A stretch of DNA of 64,000 nucleotides from Pseudaminobacter sp040045035 (GCF_040045035.1 NZ_JBDZDS010000013.1:1-64000); one strand, 5' to 3'. Counted from the stretch's first letter, positions 52,083 through 60,982 are shown. The notes: generated by a model from the sequence alone, not told the origin. Numbers and translations are program-made.

Positions 52083-52952
52083 ATGGCCTTTTCCTTCTTT
52101 AGCGGAAACAAAGCAGGTCTTCTCCAGACCGGGCCGGAGGGCCAAAGCCGCAAACACGTCCTGAACCAACCGGAAACGACCATAGGTCGCGCCCCCGATT
52201 GCGACATCGTGGTGGACGACCCCTATCTGGCACCGATCCATGCGCGCATCGAACGGCAGTCCGACGGCGGCTTCATCATCCGCCGCACGGGGCTCAACGT
52301 GATCGCACTCAACGGCGAGGCGCTGCTGCAGACGGCCTCCCTGAAGCCGGGCGACACCTTCCGGCTCGGTAAGGACGTCGAGTTCCAATATGTCATCAAG
52401 GCGGCGAAGGAGCCGAAGAAGAAGGAGGCGAAACCGAACGCAGCGACCAAGCCCGGGAAGCCCCTTCTCAAGCGGCCCGAATTCCTCGCTGCAATAGGCG
52501 TAGTCTATCTGGGCATGGCTGCGGCCGTGGCGATGACGATCCTCTCGGGCGGAGACAAGGGAGGCGACGCGCCCTCGGCCGCCCGTATCGACGCCGTCGC
52601 GTCGGAAATCGTCGCATGCATCAAGAGTGCCCGCCGCATGCGTCAGCTTTCGGAAGCGAGCTTCAACGGCGCAATCAGTGGCCGGGCGGTCGGCCAGCGG
52701 ATAACTTACGCAACGCTTGCCGCCGCGCCAGAGTCCACCGACGATGCAGCGCTCGCAGAAGCCGCTCAGCCGATCCAGGATGCCTACAAACGCGCCGCCC
52801 TGGCAGGGCTCGCCTCCGAGATCCGCGGCAATATGTCGATGGCGCGCCTTCTCTATCAGCAGGCGTTCGACACCGTTCCCGATATCAATTGCTCGGCGGC
52901 GAGGTTTGCCATGCAGCGCCGAGCAGCAACCCTGCAGCAAAGCGACGAGTGA
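52083..52952 (+). CDS. FHA-domain membrane protein
   Basis: The 289-aa protein has an FHA domain (about 18-100; TTIGRAPDCDIVVDDPYLAPIHARIERQ with the phosphothreonine-binding Arg and Ser-like position occupied by Ala). A Lys-rich linker, one membrane helix (about 133-153; FLAAIGVVYLGMAAAVAMTIL) and a periplasmic helical repeat part follow. It ends the Tad operon, 2 bases after tadC. It could bind a phosphorylated partner; the only kinase-like protein nearby, at 37165, appears catalytically dead. Confidence 0.8.
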   Translation: MAFSFFSGNKAGLLQTGPEGQSRKHVLNQPETTIGRAPDCDIVVDDPYLAPIHARIERQSDGGFIIRRTGLNVIALNGEALLQTASLKPGDTFRLGKDVEFQYVIKAAKEPKKKEAKPNAATKPGKPLLKRPEFLAAIGVVYLGMAAAVAMTILSGGDKGGDAPSAARIDAVASEIVACIKSARRMRQLSEASFNGAISGRAVGQRITYATLAAAPESTDDAALAEAAQPIQDAYKRAALAGLASEIRGNMSMARLLYQQAFDTVPDINCSAARFAMQRRAATLQQSDE

Positions 52953-52969
52953 ACGGTTCCTCAAAAGCC

Positions 52970-53034
52970 GGTTCTGTCGCAAACTGAATGGCAATCTATT
53001 TCCGGTATGAAGGCTCGGGGCTTATCCAGGAGTT
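52970..53034 (+). mobile_element. Terminal fragment of the IS6 element type found at 39610
   Basis: GGTTCTGTCGCAAACTGAAT begins a stretch that matches, with one difference over about 64 bases, the end of the IS6 element at 40290 read inward. It stops abruptly after GGAGTTC. It marks the right edge of the Tad block. Confidence 0.75.
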
Positions 53035-53076
53035 CCTGGACCGTCTGCCACAGCTGCTGCAGGTGCTCGCCGAGCA

Positions 53077-53250
53077 GGTTCTGTTGCAAACCATTCGGTA
53101 AGCGGTGCCGCGTCATGAAGGCCAATCCACCGTGGAGGGATCATCATGTTCAAGGGCCGTCATTTCGACCGTTCAGTTATCTTGCTGGGCGTGCGTTGGT
53201 ACCTGACATATGGTTTGAGTCTACGGGGTCTGAAGGAAATGATGGCCAAA
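53077..53250 (+). mobile_element. IS6-family 5' fragment (type of 17747)
   Basis: The terminal repeat GGTTCTGTTGCAAACC is followed by the transposase start at 53145 (MFKGRHFDRSVILLGVRWYLTYGLSLRGLKEMM), which breaks off at 53250. It corresponds to the beginning of the transposase at 18498. The rest of the element is missing. Confidence 0.8.
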
Positions 53251-53284
53251 GGCACCGTCGCCTTAACCGGTCATCAAGCTGAGG
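53251..53284 (+). repeat. 34-bp segment repeated at 23287-23320
   Basis: Starts GGCACCGTCGCCTTAACCGG and is identical over 34 bases to the complement of 23287-23320, where it forms the end of an IS3-like fragment. Here it is joined to a broken IS6 transposase. It is probably the tail of the same lost element. Confidence 0.7.
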
Positions 53285-53415
53285 GGTAACGTCGCCTCAA
53301 GTTTGGCGGTTGCGCACATGTCCATGCGACCCGCTGGATCATGCAGCGACGGGCGCAGCGATCTCGCGCCATGTTGCCATTGCGGTCGCTTGAAGTTGGC
53401 GATGCTCAGCGGCGG

Positions 53416-54738
53416 TCATGTGGTTGCTGCTGCCTGGGTCAGGAAGCCCTCGAACTGCTCTTCAGGCACGAAGGAGCCGCCGGTCGTCCAAAGGATATGC
53501 GTTGCCTTGGGCAGGTGCTTTTCAATGCCGAGACCCGCGCAGAACTTCTTGCCTTCCGGGTGATTTACGACAAATTCCGGACCCGCGAGAGCGGCGGTCG
53601 CCGAGGGCTCGAGGCGCATGCCCAGCACAGAGTGGGCGAGATACAGCCACCGGAACAAGTCATCGTCGGCAACGGTGAAGACGCCAGCCAGCATGTTGCG
53701 CATGACGGTTGCCACGAATGCAGACATGCGTGCTACGGCCATGCCGTCGGCTTCGGTCTTGTTCGTCAGCCCGACGTCGTAGACGGAGACCAGGTCTTCC
53801 GAGCCGCTCATGAGCTGAACAAGGGCGCAAGGCGACTGTACCGGCTCGACGAAGAAGCAATGGACATTGTCGCCGAACACCATCTTGGCGCCGAAGGCCA
53901 CGCCGCCCGGCGCGCCGCCGATGCCGCAGGGCAGGTAGAGGAACAGGGGGTGCTCGGCGTCGACCGGGATCTCCCGGGCCCGAAGCTGGTCGGCCAGTTC
54001 CAGGGCCGCCACGCTATATCCAAGGAAAAGCTGCTGGGACTGCTCGTCGTCGACGAAGTAGATGCTCGGGTCGTTCTCTGCCACGATCCGGGCGTTCTCG
54101 ACCGCCGTCGTATAGTCGGCCTGATGCTGGACGACCTGCACGCCGAGGCGGGTCAGGCGTTCAACCTTCCACGCCTTGGCGTCGGACGACATGTGCACGG
54201 TCGCCTTGAAGCCGAGCGCGCGCGCGGCGATGCCGACGCTCAAGCCGAGGTTTCCGGTGCTGCCGACCGCGATCGTGTATTGGGAGAAAAACGCGCGCGC
54301 ATCGCTTTCGGCGAGACGGCGAATGTCGTCGCCCTCCTTCAGCAGCCCTTCCTTCGTGGCCAACTGTTCGGCAAAGGTGAAAACCTCATAGACCCCACCG
54401 CGTGCCTTGATCGAACCGGCTACCGGCAGATGGCTATCAGCCTTGATGAATTGCCGTCCGAATTCCTGCCCATCATAACCGAGAGCGGCACTCAGATCCT
54501 GAAGCTCGACCAGTTCCGAACGGATCGCGCCTCCGCTGGCCTTTAGCTCCGGGAAACAGGTCTCCAGCAGCGGAGCGAGCCGCCGCCAATTGCGCTGCGC
54601 GTCTTCGACCTGTTCCGGCCGGACGGGGAGTTTAGCGTCATTGATGGCGCCCGGGCGGTAAGACGGGTTCGTCCAGAGCGTCGGATGCGCGGCGAGGACA
54701 TCGGGGCGAATTGGGTGGTTCGGCAACTGGATTGTCAT
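53416..54738 (-). CDS. dsdA: D-serine ammonia-lyase (D-serine dehydratase)
   Basis: The 440-aa PLP enzyme converts D-serine to pyruvate and ammonia. It has the PLP lysine in HLPVAGSIKARGGVYEV, the phosphate-binding loop GSTGNLGLSVG, and LPCGIGGAPGGVAFGAKMVFGDNVHCFFVEP. The length matches DsdA (about 440). GGAGAG lies before the ATG. It is 18 bases downstream of the D-amino-acid dehydrogenase gene, so the two form a D-amino-acid catabolic unit. Confidence 0.95.
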   Translation of the reverse strand: MTIQLPNHPIRPDVLAAHPTLWTNPSYRPGAINDAKLPVRPEQVEDAQRNWRRLAPLLETCFPELKASGGAIRSELVELQDLSAALGYDGQEFGRQFIKADSHLPVAGSIKARGGVYEVFTFAEQLATKEGLLKEGDDIRRLAESDARAFFSQYTIAVGSTGNLGLSVGIAARALGFKATVHMSSDAKAWKVERLTRLGVQVVQHQADYTTAVENARIVAENDPSIYFVDDEQSQQLFLGYSVAALELADQLRAREIPVDAEHPLFLYLPCGIGGAPGGVAFGAKMVFGDNVHCFFVEPVQSPCALVQLMSGSEDLVSVYDVGLTNKTEADGMAVARMSAFVATVMRNMLAGVFTVADDDLFRWLYLAHSVLGMRLEPSATAALAGPEFVVNHPEGKKFCAGLGIEKHLPKATHILWTTGGSFVPEEQFEGFLTQAAATT

Positions 54739-54755
54739 GGGCTGCTCTCCTGATC

Positions 54756-56006
54756 CTAGGCGTAGCGTGCAATCGCGAGATCGGTTGCGTCGATGTCGGG
54801 TTTGCGGCCGCTGACGAGGTCGCTGACCACACGCGCCGAACCGGTGCTCATGGTCCAGCCAAGCGTGCCGTGACCCGTGTTCAGGAACAGGCCGGCGATC
54901 TTGGTGGCGCCGATCACCGGCGTTCCGTCCGGCGTCATCGGACGCAGGCCCGACCAGAAGGAAGCCTTCGCCGCATCGCCGCCGGGGAAGAGATCGGTGA
55001 CGGAATGCTCGAGCGTGCGTCGGCGTGCCAGGCTGAGGTCGTCCGTGTAGCCGGAGATTTCCGCCATGCCGCCGACGCGAATGCGGTCGCCGAGACGCGT
55101 GATGGCGATCTTGTAGGTCTCGTCCATCACGGTCGATTCCGGCGCACGCGACGCATCGGTGATCGGAATGGTCAAGGAGTAGCCCTTGACCGGATAGACC
55201 GGCAGCCGGATGCCAAAGGACTTGAGGAGGAACGGCGAATAGCTGCCGAGCGCCACAACCACTGCGTCGGCCTTCATCGTCTCACGACCGGTGACGACGC
55301 CGCGCACCTTACCGCCTTCGACATCGAGCCTCTTGATCTCAGTGCCGTAGAGGAACTGCACGCCGAGCTCGGCCGCCTTGGCGGCCAGTGCATTGGTGAA
55401 CTTGAAGCAGTCGCCGGTCTCGTCCTTCGGCGTCAGCAGGCCGCCGACGAATTTGTGGCGCACATGCGCAAGGGCGGGCTCGACGCGGATGCAGCCCTCC
55501 CGGTCCAGGACCTCGTAGGGGATGCCGTCGGCGGCAAGCGCCTTCACGTCCTTGGCCGACGCATCAAGCTGCTGCTGGGTGCGGAACAGCTGGAGCGTTC
55601 CCTGCATGCGCTCGTCATACGCGATGCCGGTCTCCTCGCGGACAGCGGCAAGCGACAGCCGGCTGTAGTCTGCAAGCCGAAGCATGCGGCTCTTGTTGAT
55701 GGCATAGCGCTCCGACGTACAGTTGCGCAGCATGCTCATCAGCCAGGAAAGCATGGCCGCATCGGCCTTCGGCCTCAGAATGAGAGGAGCATGCTTCATG
55801 AAAGTCCATTTGACGGCCTTCTGCGGAATGCCGGGCGCGGCCCAGGGCGAGCAGTAGCCAAAGGAGACCTCGCCGGCGTTGGCAAAGCTCGTCTCCAGTG
55901 CCGGCCCGTCCTGCCGGTCGATGACGGCCACTTCATGGCCTGCCTTGGCGAGCTGGTAAGCGGACGTGACGCCGATGACTCCGGCCCCCAGAACGATGAC
56001 TTTCAT
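54756..56006 (-). CDS. dadA: D-amino-acid dehydrogenase
   Basis: The 416-aa FAD enzyme oxidises D-amino acids to 2-oxo acids, passing electrons to the membrane chain. It has the N-terminal dinucleotide motif VLGAGVIGVTSAYQLAKAGHEVAVID, the FANAGEVSFGYCSPWAAPGIP substrate-side segment and the C-terminal GLRPMTPDGTPVIG...LNTGHGTLGWTMSTGSA. A GAGGAAATC ribosome site precedes the ATG. It sits between dsdA and purU on the same strand. Confidence 0.92.
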   Translation of the reverse strand: MKVIVLGAGVIGVTSAYQLAKAGHEVAVIDRQDGPALETSFANAGEVSFGYCSPWAAPGIPQKAVKWTFMKHAPLILRPKADAAMLSWLMSMLRNCTSERYAINKSRMLRLADYSRLSLAAVREETGIAYDERMQGTLQLFRTQQQLDASAKDVKALAADGIPYEVLDREGCIRVEPALAHVRHKFVGGLLTPKDETGDCFKFTNALAAKAAELGVQFLYGTEIKRLDVEGGKVRGVVTGRETMKADAVVVALGSYSPFLLKSFGIRLPVYPVKGYSLTIPITDASRAPESTVMDETYKIAITRLGDRIRVGGMAEISGYTDDLSLARRRTLEHSVTDLFPGGDAAKASFWSGLRPMTPDGTPVIGATKIAGLFLNTGHGTLGWTMSTGSARVVSDLVSGRKPDIDATDLAIARYA

Positions 56007-56086
56007 GATTTCCTCGATGGACTGGTCGTGCAGATGGCGGGGGCCAAGGCTTGTCAGGATGCTGAGCCTTGGCCCGGCAGGCGTTG

Positions 56087-56983
56087 TTAGCCCATGCGCT
56101 CGGATGCGTATGAGCCCGGCGACGGCGGGAAGACGACGGTCTTGTCGCCATTCAGGAAAACACGGCCGTGAATATGCGCGTGGATCGCGCGCGCCAGAAC
56201 CTGGCTTTCCACGTCGCGTCCGAGGCTCACATAGTCATCGGCGCTTTGGGCGTGGGTGACGCGCACCGTGTCCTGCTCGATGATCGGACCTTCGTCGAGA
56301 TCGGCAGTCACGTAGTGGGAGGTCGCCCCGATCAGCTTCACGCCCCGCTCGAAGGCCTGCTTGTAGGGGTTGGCGCCCTTGAAGCTGGGCAGGAAGGAAT
56401 GGTGGATGTTGATGATCCGGCCCGACATTTTCCGGCACATCTCGTCCGAAAGAACCTGCATGTACCGGGCGAGCACGATGAGTTCGGCCCCGGTTTCCTC
56501 GACGACGCGCATCTGCGCAGCTTCGGCCTCGGCCTTGTTCTCCTTCGTCACCTTGATGCAATGGAACGGAATGTCGTGGTTCACGACAACACGCTGATAG
56601 TCCATGTGATTGGAGATCACGCCCACGATGTCGATGGGCAGCGCGCCGATGCGCCAGCGATACAGGAGATCGTTGAGGCAATGTCCGAAGCGCGAGACCA
56701 TCAGGATCACCTTGCGCTTGGCCATTTCGTCGAAGAATTCGGCTTCCGCCTGATACTTCTGCACGATCGGGGCAAAGCCCTCGCGCAGCTGTTCCAGCGT
56801 CCGCCCCTCTTCGGATTGGAAGCTGACGCGCATGAAATAGCGGCCGGTGGCCGCGTCGTCGAACTGAGCGCTGTCGGAGATGTTGCAGCCGTTGTCGGCC
56901 AGGTACGAGGCAATCGCGGCAGTGACCCCGCGGATCGACGGGCAAGCGACGCGCAGTGCAAAGCGGGGGGAATGGCTGGACAT
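56087..56983 (-). CDS. purU: Formyltetrahydrofolate deformylase
   Basis: The 298-aa enzyme hydrolyses 10-formyl-THF to formate and THF. It has an N-terminal ACT domain (about 8-85; VACPSIRGVTAAIASYLADNGCNISDSAQF) and a C-terminal formyltransferase fold with INIHHSFLPSFKGANPY and DLDEGPIIEQD, which carry the catalytic His and Asp. Start at 56983 because AAGGA lies upstream of the second of two tandem start codons. Together with glyA it balances one-carbon units during serine/glycine breakdown. Confidence 0.94.
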   Translation of the reverse strand: MSSHSPRFALRVACPSIRGVTAAIASYLADNGCNISDSAQFDDAATGRYFMRVSFQSEEGRTLEQLREGFAPIVQKYQAEAEFFDEMAKRKVILMVSRFGHCLNDLLYRWRIGALPIDIVGVISNHMDYQRVVVNHDIPFHCIKVTKENKAEAEAAQMRVVEETGAELIVLARYMQVLSDEMCRKMSGRIINIHHSFLPSFKGANPYKQAFERGVKLIGATSHYVTADLDEGPIIEQDTVRVTHAQSADDYVSLGRDVESQVLARAIHAHIHGRVFLNGDKTVVFPPSPGSYASERMG

Positions 56984-57210
56984 CACGATATTCCTTATCG
57001 GGCCGGTCAGGCACCGGGCACGCGGTGCTGGCGACTGAAAGCTGTCAGGGCGTTGGCCAACGGGCAGGCAATGGTCAGGCCGTTGGCAAACCCTTTGCCA
57101 GCGATGATGGCAGCGTGAGGATCACCATCCATTCCAACGCTCCCTTTCGCGCCAAACGGGGGCTAGAGCGATGCGTGCCAACACCGGGATTTGCTCTTCG
57201 CCATGGCGTC

Positions 57211-57245
57211 GAATGCCGCGCGTGTTTTCGGCCCGCGCGGCATTC
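57211..57245. other. Strong hairpin between purU and glyA
   Basis: A perfect 12-bp stem (GAATGCCGCGCG and its complement) with an 11-base loop lies 28 bases downstream of the glyA stop. There is no T-run on the minus strand, so it is not a standard terminator. It may stabilise the glyA transcript end or reduce read-through into purU. Confidence 0.5.
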
Positions 57246-57273
57246 TTGTTGATCCGGCTACAGTGCGGGACGA

Positions 57274-58551
57274 TCAGTTCCCGTAGATCGGGAACGCCTC
57301 GGCAAGCTGAGCAACCTTGACCTTGGAGGCCTCAACCACGGCATCGGCGTTACCGGCCGCTTCCGCCTCGATGAGATCGGCGATGACATTGCCGAGCGTG
57401 CGGAACTCGTCTTCCTTCATGCCGCGGGTGGTCGCAGCCGAGACGCCAAGGCGCATGCCGACCCACTCCGGCGGGCGCGGGCTGTCGTTCGGGATCGGGT
57501 TCTTGTTGGAGGTGATGTTGGCGCGGGCCAGCACGACTTCCGCCTGCTTTCCGATGAGCCCCTTGGTCGACAGGTCGATCAGGACGATGTGCGTGTCCGT
57601 GCCGCCCGACACGATGCGGATTCCGCGGTTGGACAGCGTCTCGGCCAGCACTTTCGCGTTCGCCTTGACCTGAGCCGCATAGACCTTGAAGTCGTCCTGC
57701 AGCGCTTCGCCGAGGCAGATCGCCTTCGCAGCGAGAACCTGGCTGTGGAGCGAGCCCTGCACGCCGGGGAAGACCGCCGACTGCAGCTTCTTGTACCAGT
57801 CTTCGTTGTTGGTCAGGATCAGGCCGCCGCGCGGGCCGCGCAGCGTCTTGGTCGTGGTGCAGGTGACGATATCGGCATGCGGGAACGGCGAGGGATGCAC
57901 GCCGCCGGCAACCAGCCCCGCGATATGGGCCATGTCCACGAGGAACCACGCGCCGACCTTCTTGGCGATCTTGCCCATGCGTTCGAAGTCGAGTTCGCGC
58001 GGATAGGCCGACCCGCCGGTGATCAGCAGGGTGGGACGGACCTCCATCGCCACGCGCTCCATCTCGTCGTAGTCGATCACCTCGGTTTCCGGGTTCACGC
58101 CGTAGTTGTGCGCCTCGAACCAGCGGCCGGAAAGATTGGCCTTCATTCCGTGCGACAGATGGCCGCCGGCAGCCAGATCAAGCGACAACACCTTGTCGCC
58201 GGGCTTCAGCAGCAGATAGAAGACGGCCAGGTTTGCCTGGGTTCCCGAATGCGGCTGGACGTTGGCGTAGCCGCACTTGAACAGCTCTTTCGCACGGTCG
58301 ATCGCAGCCTGCTCGACGATATCGACGAACTCGCCGCCGCCGTGGAAGCGGTTGCCGGGATAGCCCTCGAGCGTCTTGTTCGTCATCTCGTGGCCAAGCG
58401 CGTCCAGGACCGCACGGCTCACGATGTTTTCGGACGCGATGAGCTCAATCTGGCTCTGCTGACGCTTCCGCTCGCTATCCAGTGCCTGGGCAATGAGCGG
58501 GTCGCGCTCGTCAACCGAGGCGCTAAAATGGGGTTTCGTTTGAACGGTCAT
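57274..58551 (-). CDS. glyA: Serine hydroxymethyltransferase
   Basis: The 425-aa PLP enzyme interconverts serine + THF and glycine + methylene-THF. It has the PLP lysine in VTCTTTKTLRGPRGG, the N-terminal QIELIASENIVSRAVLDALG, and GYPGNRFHGGGEFVD where most enzymes have YYGG. Length matches GlyA. GGAGATAG precedes the ATG. Being an accessory copy next to dsdA, dadA and purU, it probably serves catabolism rather than housekeeping. Confidence 0.95.
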   Translation of the reverse strand: MTVQTKPHFSASVDERDPLIAQALDSERKRQQSQIELIASENIVSRAVLDALGHEMTNKTLEGYPGNRFHGGGEFVDIVEQAAIDRAKELFKCGYANVQPHSGTQANLAVFYLLLKPGDKVLSLDLAAGGHLSHGMKANLSGRWFEAHNYGVNPETEVIDYDEMERVAMEVRPTLLITGGSAYPRELDFERMGKIAKKVGAWFLVDMAHIAGLVAGGVHPSPFPHADIVTCTTTKTLRGPRGGLILTNNEDWYKKLQSAVFPGVQGSLHSQVLAAKAICLGEALQDDFKVYAAQVKANAKVLAETLSNRGIRIVSGGTDTHIVLIDLSTKGLIGKQAEVVLARANITSNKNPIPNDSPRPPEWVGMRLGVSAATTRGMKEDEFRTLGNVIADLIEAEAAGNADAVVEASKVKVAQLAEAFPIYGN

Positions 58552-58682
58552 GGCTATCTCCGGATACCGCAGAAAGGTATTGGAGCGAGCCTAGTGAGTT
58601 CCTTGATCCAGAAAAAGTTAATAATCTTTGCATATATGTTCTGATCTGCTAATGAATGCGCAGTGAGAACGGAGAGTGCAAG
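58552..58682. promoter_or_regulatory. Divergent promoter region glyA / LysR regulator
   Basis: 131 AT-rich bases between the two divergent starts. TTAATAATCTTTGCATATATG lies near its centre and includes the palindrome CATATATG. LysR regulators usually act from such shared regions on the divergent operon. Confidence 0.5.
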
Positions 58683-59576
58683 ATGGATCTCGCCCGGCTG
58701 CGCGCCCTAAGAGAATTGTCGATACGCAAGACCATGGCGGCAGTGGCCGAGGCGCTTTACGTCTCGCCATCCGCTGTGTCGCAGCAGCTCGCCCTTCTGG
58801 AAGAAGAGGTCGGCATCGCCCTGATCGAGCGCCGCGGTCGCGGGGTCACCCTGACGCTTGCGGGTCAGCAACTCGTCGAGCGTGCCGAACGTATTCTCGC
58901 CGAGCTGGAATCGGCCCGCGCGGACATTGCCGAATTGAAGAAGGTGATTGCCGGCGAGTTGCGCGTCGCGGCCTTTCCATCTGTTGCCGCAGCGCTGATA
59001 CCGGCAACGGTGCATGAGCTGCTTCAACTGCATCCGCGATTGACCGTCCAGTTTGACGAAATGGAGCCGGCCGAGAGCCTTGCCGCCCTGCGCAGCTGGC
59101 AGACTGACGTTGCGATCATTGACGACCTGAACGTCCCCCCTGGGGCGTTGGACCCAAATGTCGAGACGATCCCGCTGATGGAGGACATCTTCAATGTGAT
59201 GGTGTCGAAAGACCACCGCCTTGCCGAACGGCCCACCGTGACCTTGCAGGAACTGCGCGGCGAGCGGTGGGCAATCGATACGGCTTCGTCGACTTACACG
59301 CGCATGCTGACCGACGCCTGCCAGGCGGCGGGTTTCAACCCGCATATCGTGGCCCGCTGCAAGGGGTTCGAGGTGACCATCGCGCTCATCCGAGAGAACT
59401 ACGGCATCTCGATGCTGCCGGGTCTGCGCGCAAGTAACGATCTCGAAGATGTGTGGGTCTGCAAGGTGGTGCCCGAAATCCGACGCAAGATCTCGCTGGC
59501 CTTCCGCAAGGGCGAGAAGCGCAGCCCTGCGCTGCAGGCATTTATCGCGCAGATTGAAAATCGGGTCAGGCCTTGA
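58683..59576 (+). CDS. LysR-family transcriptional regulator
   Basis: The 297-aa protein has an N-terminal HTH (LARLRALRELSIRKTMAAVAEALYVSPSAVSQQLALLEEEVGIALIERRGRGVTLTLAGQQLVERAERIL) and a type-2 periplasmic-binding effector domain (about 90-295). It lies divergent from glyA and upstream of the second Aap transporter, so it probably controls one or both in response to a serine- or glycine-related ligand. The start at 58683 follows GGAGAG; the nine-codon upstream extension lacks a site. Confidence 0.9.
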   Translation: MDLARLRALRELSIRKTMAAVAEALYVSPSAVSQQLALLEEEVGIALIERRGRGVTLTLAGQQLVERAERILAELESARADIAELKKVIAGELRVAAFPSVAAALIPATVHELLQLHPRLTVQFDEMEPAESLAALRSWQTDVAIIDDLNVPPGALDPNVETIPLMEDIFNVMVSKDHRLAERPTVTLQELRGERWAIDTASSTYTRMLTDACQAAGFNPHIVARCKGFEVTIALIRENYGISMLPGLRASNDLEDVWVCKVVPEIRRKISLAFRKGEKRSPALQAFIAQIENRVRP

Positions 59577-59882
59577 GGCGACGTCAGGGGTGGGGCGGTC
59601 AAGCCGCCGGCAGGCGCGAGGCTCCTGGTCAATCGTCTATTTTTCCTAAACTGTAAGGCAAGGAGAATTAAGTAGACCTGAATAAACCGCATTTTTATCC
59701 TGCGGCGGTCGATTTATGGGCGCGCTTGCGGGAGGAACCTCAATAGCGAACTTAGGCCAAATGGCGGGAACGCTTGCTTCAAAACGGCAAAGCCGCCGTT
59801 GTCTAACGCCCTTTCAAATCTACGCCACGATGCAGCCATACAGCGTGCCCACGCACATTTTCGTCATATGGGAAGGAATGCG
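59577..59882. other. Leader region of the second Aap operon
   Basis: About 300 bases without a gene. An inverted repeat AACGGC-N6-GCCGTT lies near 59784, and AT-rich stretches around 59640-59700 could hold the promoter. No known riboswitch was recognised. Confidence 0.4.
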
Positions 59883-60914
59883 ATGAAACTCATGAAAATT
59901 CTGGCGGCCGGCGTGTTTGCCGGGCTTGCCTTTGCCGCCACCCAGGCGTCGGCATCAGTGCTGGATACCGTCAAGCAGCGGGGAACGCTGAACTGCGGAA
60001 CCGACAACACCGCGCCGGGCTTTGGCTACCTGAACACCACGACGGGGCAGATGGAAGGCCTGGACGTCGACTTCTGCAAGGCCATCGCCGCAGCAGTCCT
60101 GGGCGACGCTTCGAAGGTCAAGTTCGTCACGGTGACCGACAAGAGCCGCTTTGACGCCGTGCTGACCAACCAGGTCGACGTTGTTTTCGCGCACACCACC
60201 GTCAAGCCGGCGCGCGAGTCGTCGATTGCGATCGACTTCCTGCCGATCAACTTCTACGACGGCACCGGCATCATGGTGAAGGCCGACAGCGGCGTGAAGG
60301 AGTTCGCCGATCTCGACGGCGCGACCATCTGCACGACGCAGGGCTCGGCCACCGAGACGGTTCTGACTGGCGCCTTCAAGGCACGCGGCTGGAAGACTTC
60401 CAAGGTCCTGACCTATGAGAACCTCGAGAAGCTGTTCGCTGCGCTGAACTCTGGCCGCTGCAACGCGATGAGCACGGACAAGTCGGCACTCGCCGCCTGG
60501 GCCGGCAACTCGCCGACCCCGGCTGACTACGTGATCCTCCCCGACACGCTCGACAAGTCGCCCTTCGCCGGTTTCGTCGCCGCTAACGACTCCAAGTGGC
60601 GCAACGCGCTGCGCTGGATCAGCTTCGGCCTGTTCCAGGCAGAAGAGTCCGGCATCACCCAGGCGAACCTCGATGAGCAGCTGAAGAGCGAAGATCCGTT
60701 CGTCCAGAAGTTCCTCGGCGTGGGCGCTGGCTACGGCAAGGACTTCGGTCTTCCGGAGGACTTCGTCGCCCAGGCAGTCAAGGCCGTCGGCAACTACGGC
60801 GAGATCTACGATCGCAACCTCGGCCCGAACACGAAGATGTATCTCGATCGCAAGGGCACCCCGAACGCGCCCTGGACGCAGGGCGGCGCGATCTATTCGC
60901 CCCTCTGGAACTGA
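59883..60914 (+). CDS. aapJ: General L-amino-acid ABC transporter binding protein (AapJ)
   Basis: The 343-aa periplasmic protein has a signal peptide (MKLMKILAAGVFAGLAFAATQASA). NCGTDNTAPGFGYLNTTTGQMEGLDVDFCKAIAAAVLGD and DLDGATICTTQGSATETVLTGAFKARG are typical of AapJ. Length matches the known ~340. The start at 59883 follows AAGGAA; the 28-codon upstream extension shows no coding character. It is followed by a strong hairpin that may keep the binding protein in excess over the permeases. Confidence 0.92.
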   Translation: MKLMKILAAGVFAGLAFAATQASASVLDTVKQRGTLNCGTDNTAPGFGYLNTTTGQMEGLDVDFCKAIAAAVLGDASKVKFVTVTDKSRFDAVLTNQVDVVFAHTTVKPARESSIAIDFLPINFYDGTGIMVKADSGVKEFADLDGATICTTQGSATETVLTGAFKARGWKTSKVLTYENLEKLFAALNSGRCNAMSTDKSALAAWAGNSPTPADYVILPDTLDKSPFAGFVAANDSKWRNALRWISFGLFQAEESGITQANLDEQLKSEDPFVQKFLGVGAGYGKDFGLPEDFVAQAVKAVGNYGEIYDRNLGPNTKMYLDRKGTPNAPWTQGGAIYSPLWN

Positions 60915-60926
60915 TCCATACACGCT

Positions 60927-60959
60927 CGCTGAGGCGGAACTCCCGCCTCAGCGATTTTT
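60927..60959 (+). terminator. Intra-operon hairpin after aapJ
   Basis: A perfect 11-bp stem (CGCTGAGGCGG / CCGCCTCAGCG) with a 5-base loop is followed by ATTTTT. It is 12 bases beyond the aapJ stop and ahead of the permeases. Such hairpins partially terminate or protect binding-protein mRNA. Confidence 0.85.
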
Positions 60960-60982
60960 GAGAAGGCGTTTGGTACTTCGAT

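Noticed and set aside
51720..52994. 424-aa minus-strand frame opposite tadC and the FHA gene
   Set aside because: Shadow of two real genes; no known domain.
53341..56090. Long plus-strand frames (401 and 459 aa) opposite dsdA and dadA
   Set aside because: Both are exact antisense mirrors of enzymes with complete active sites.
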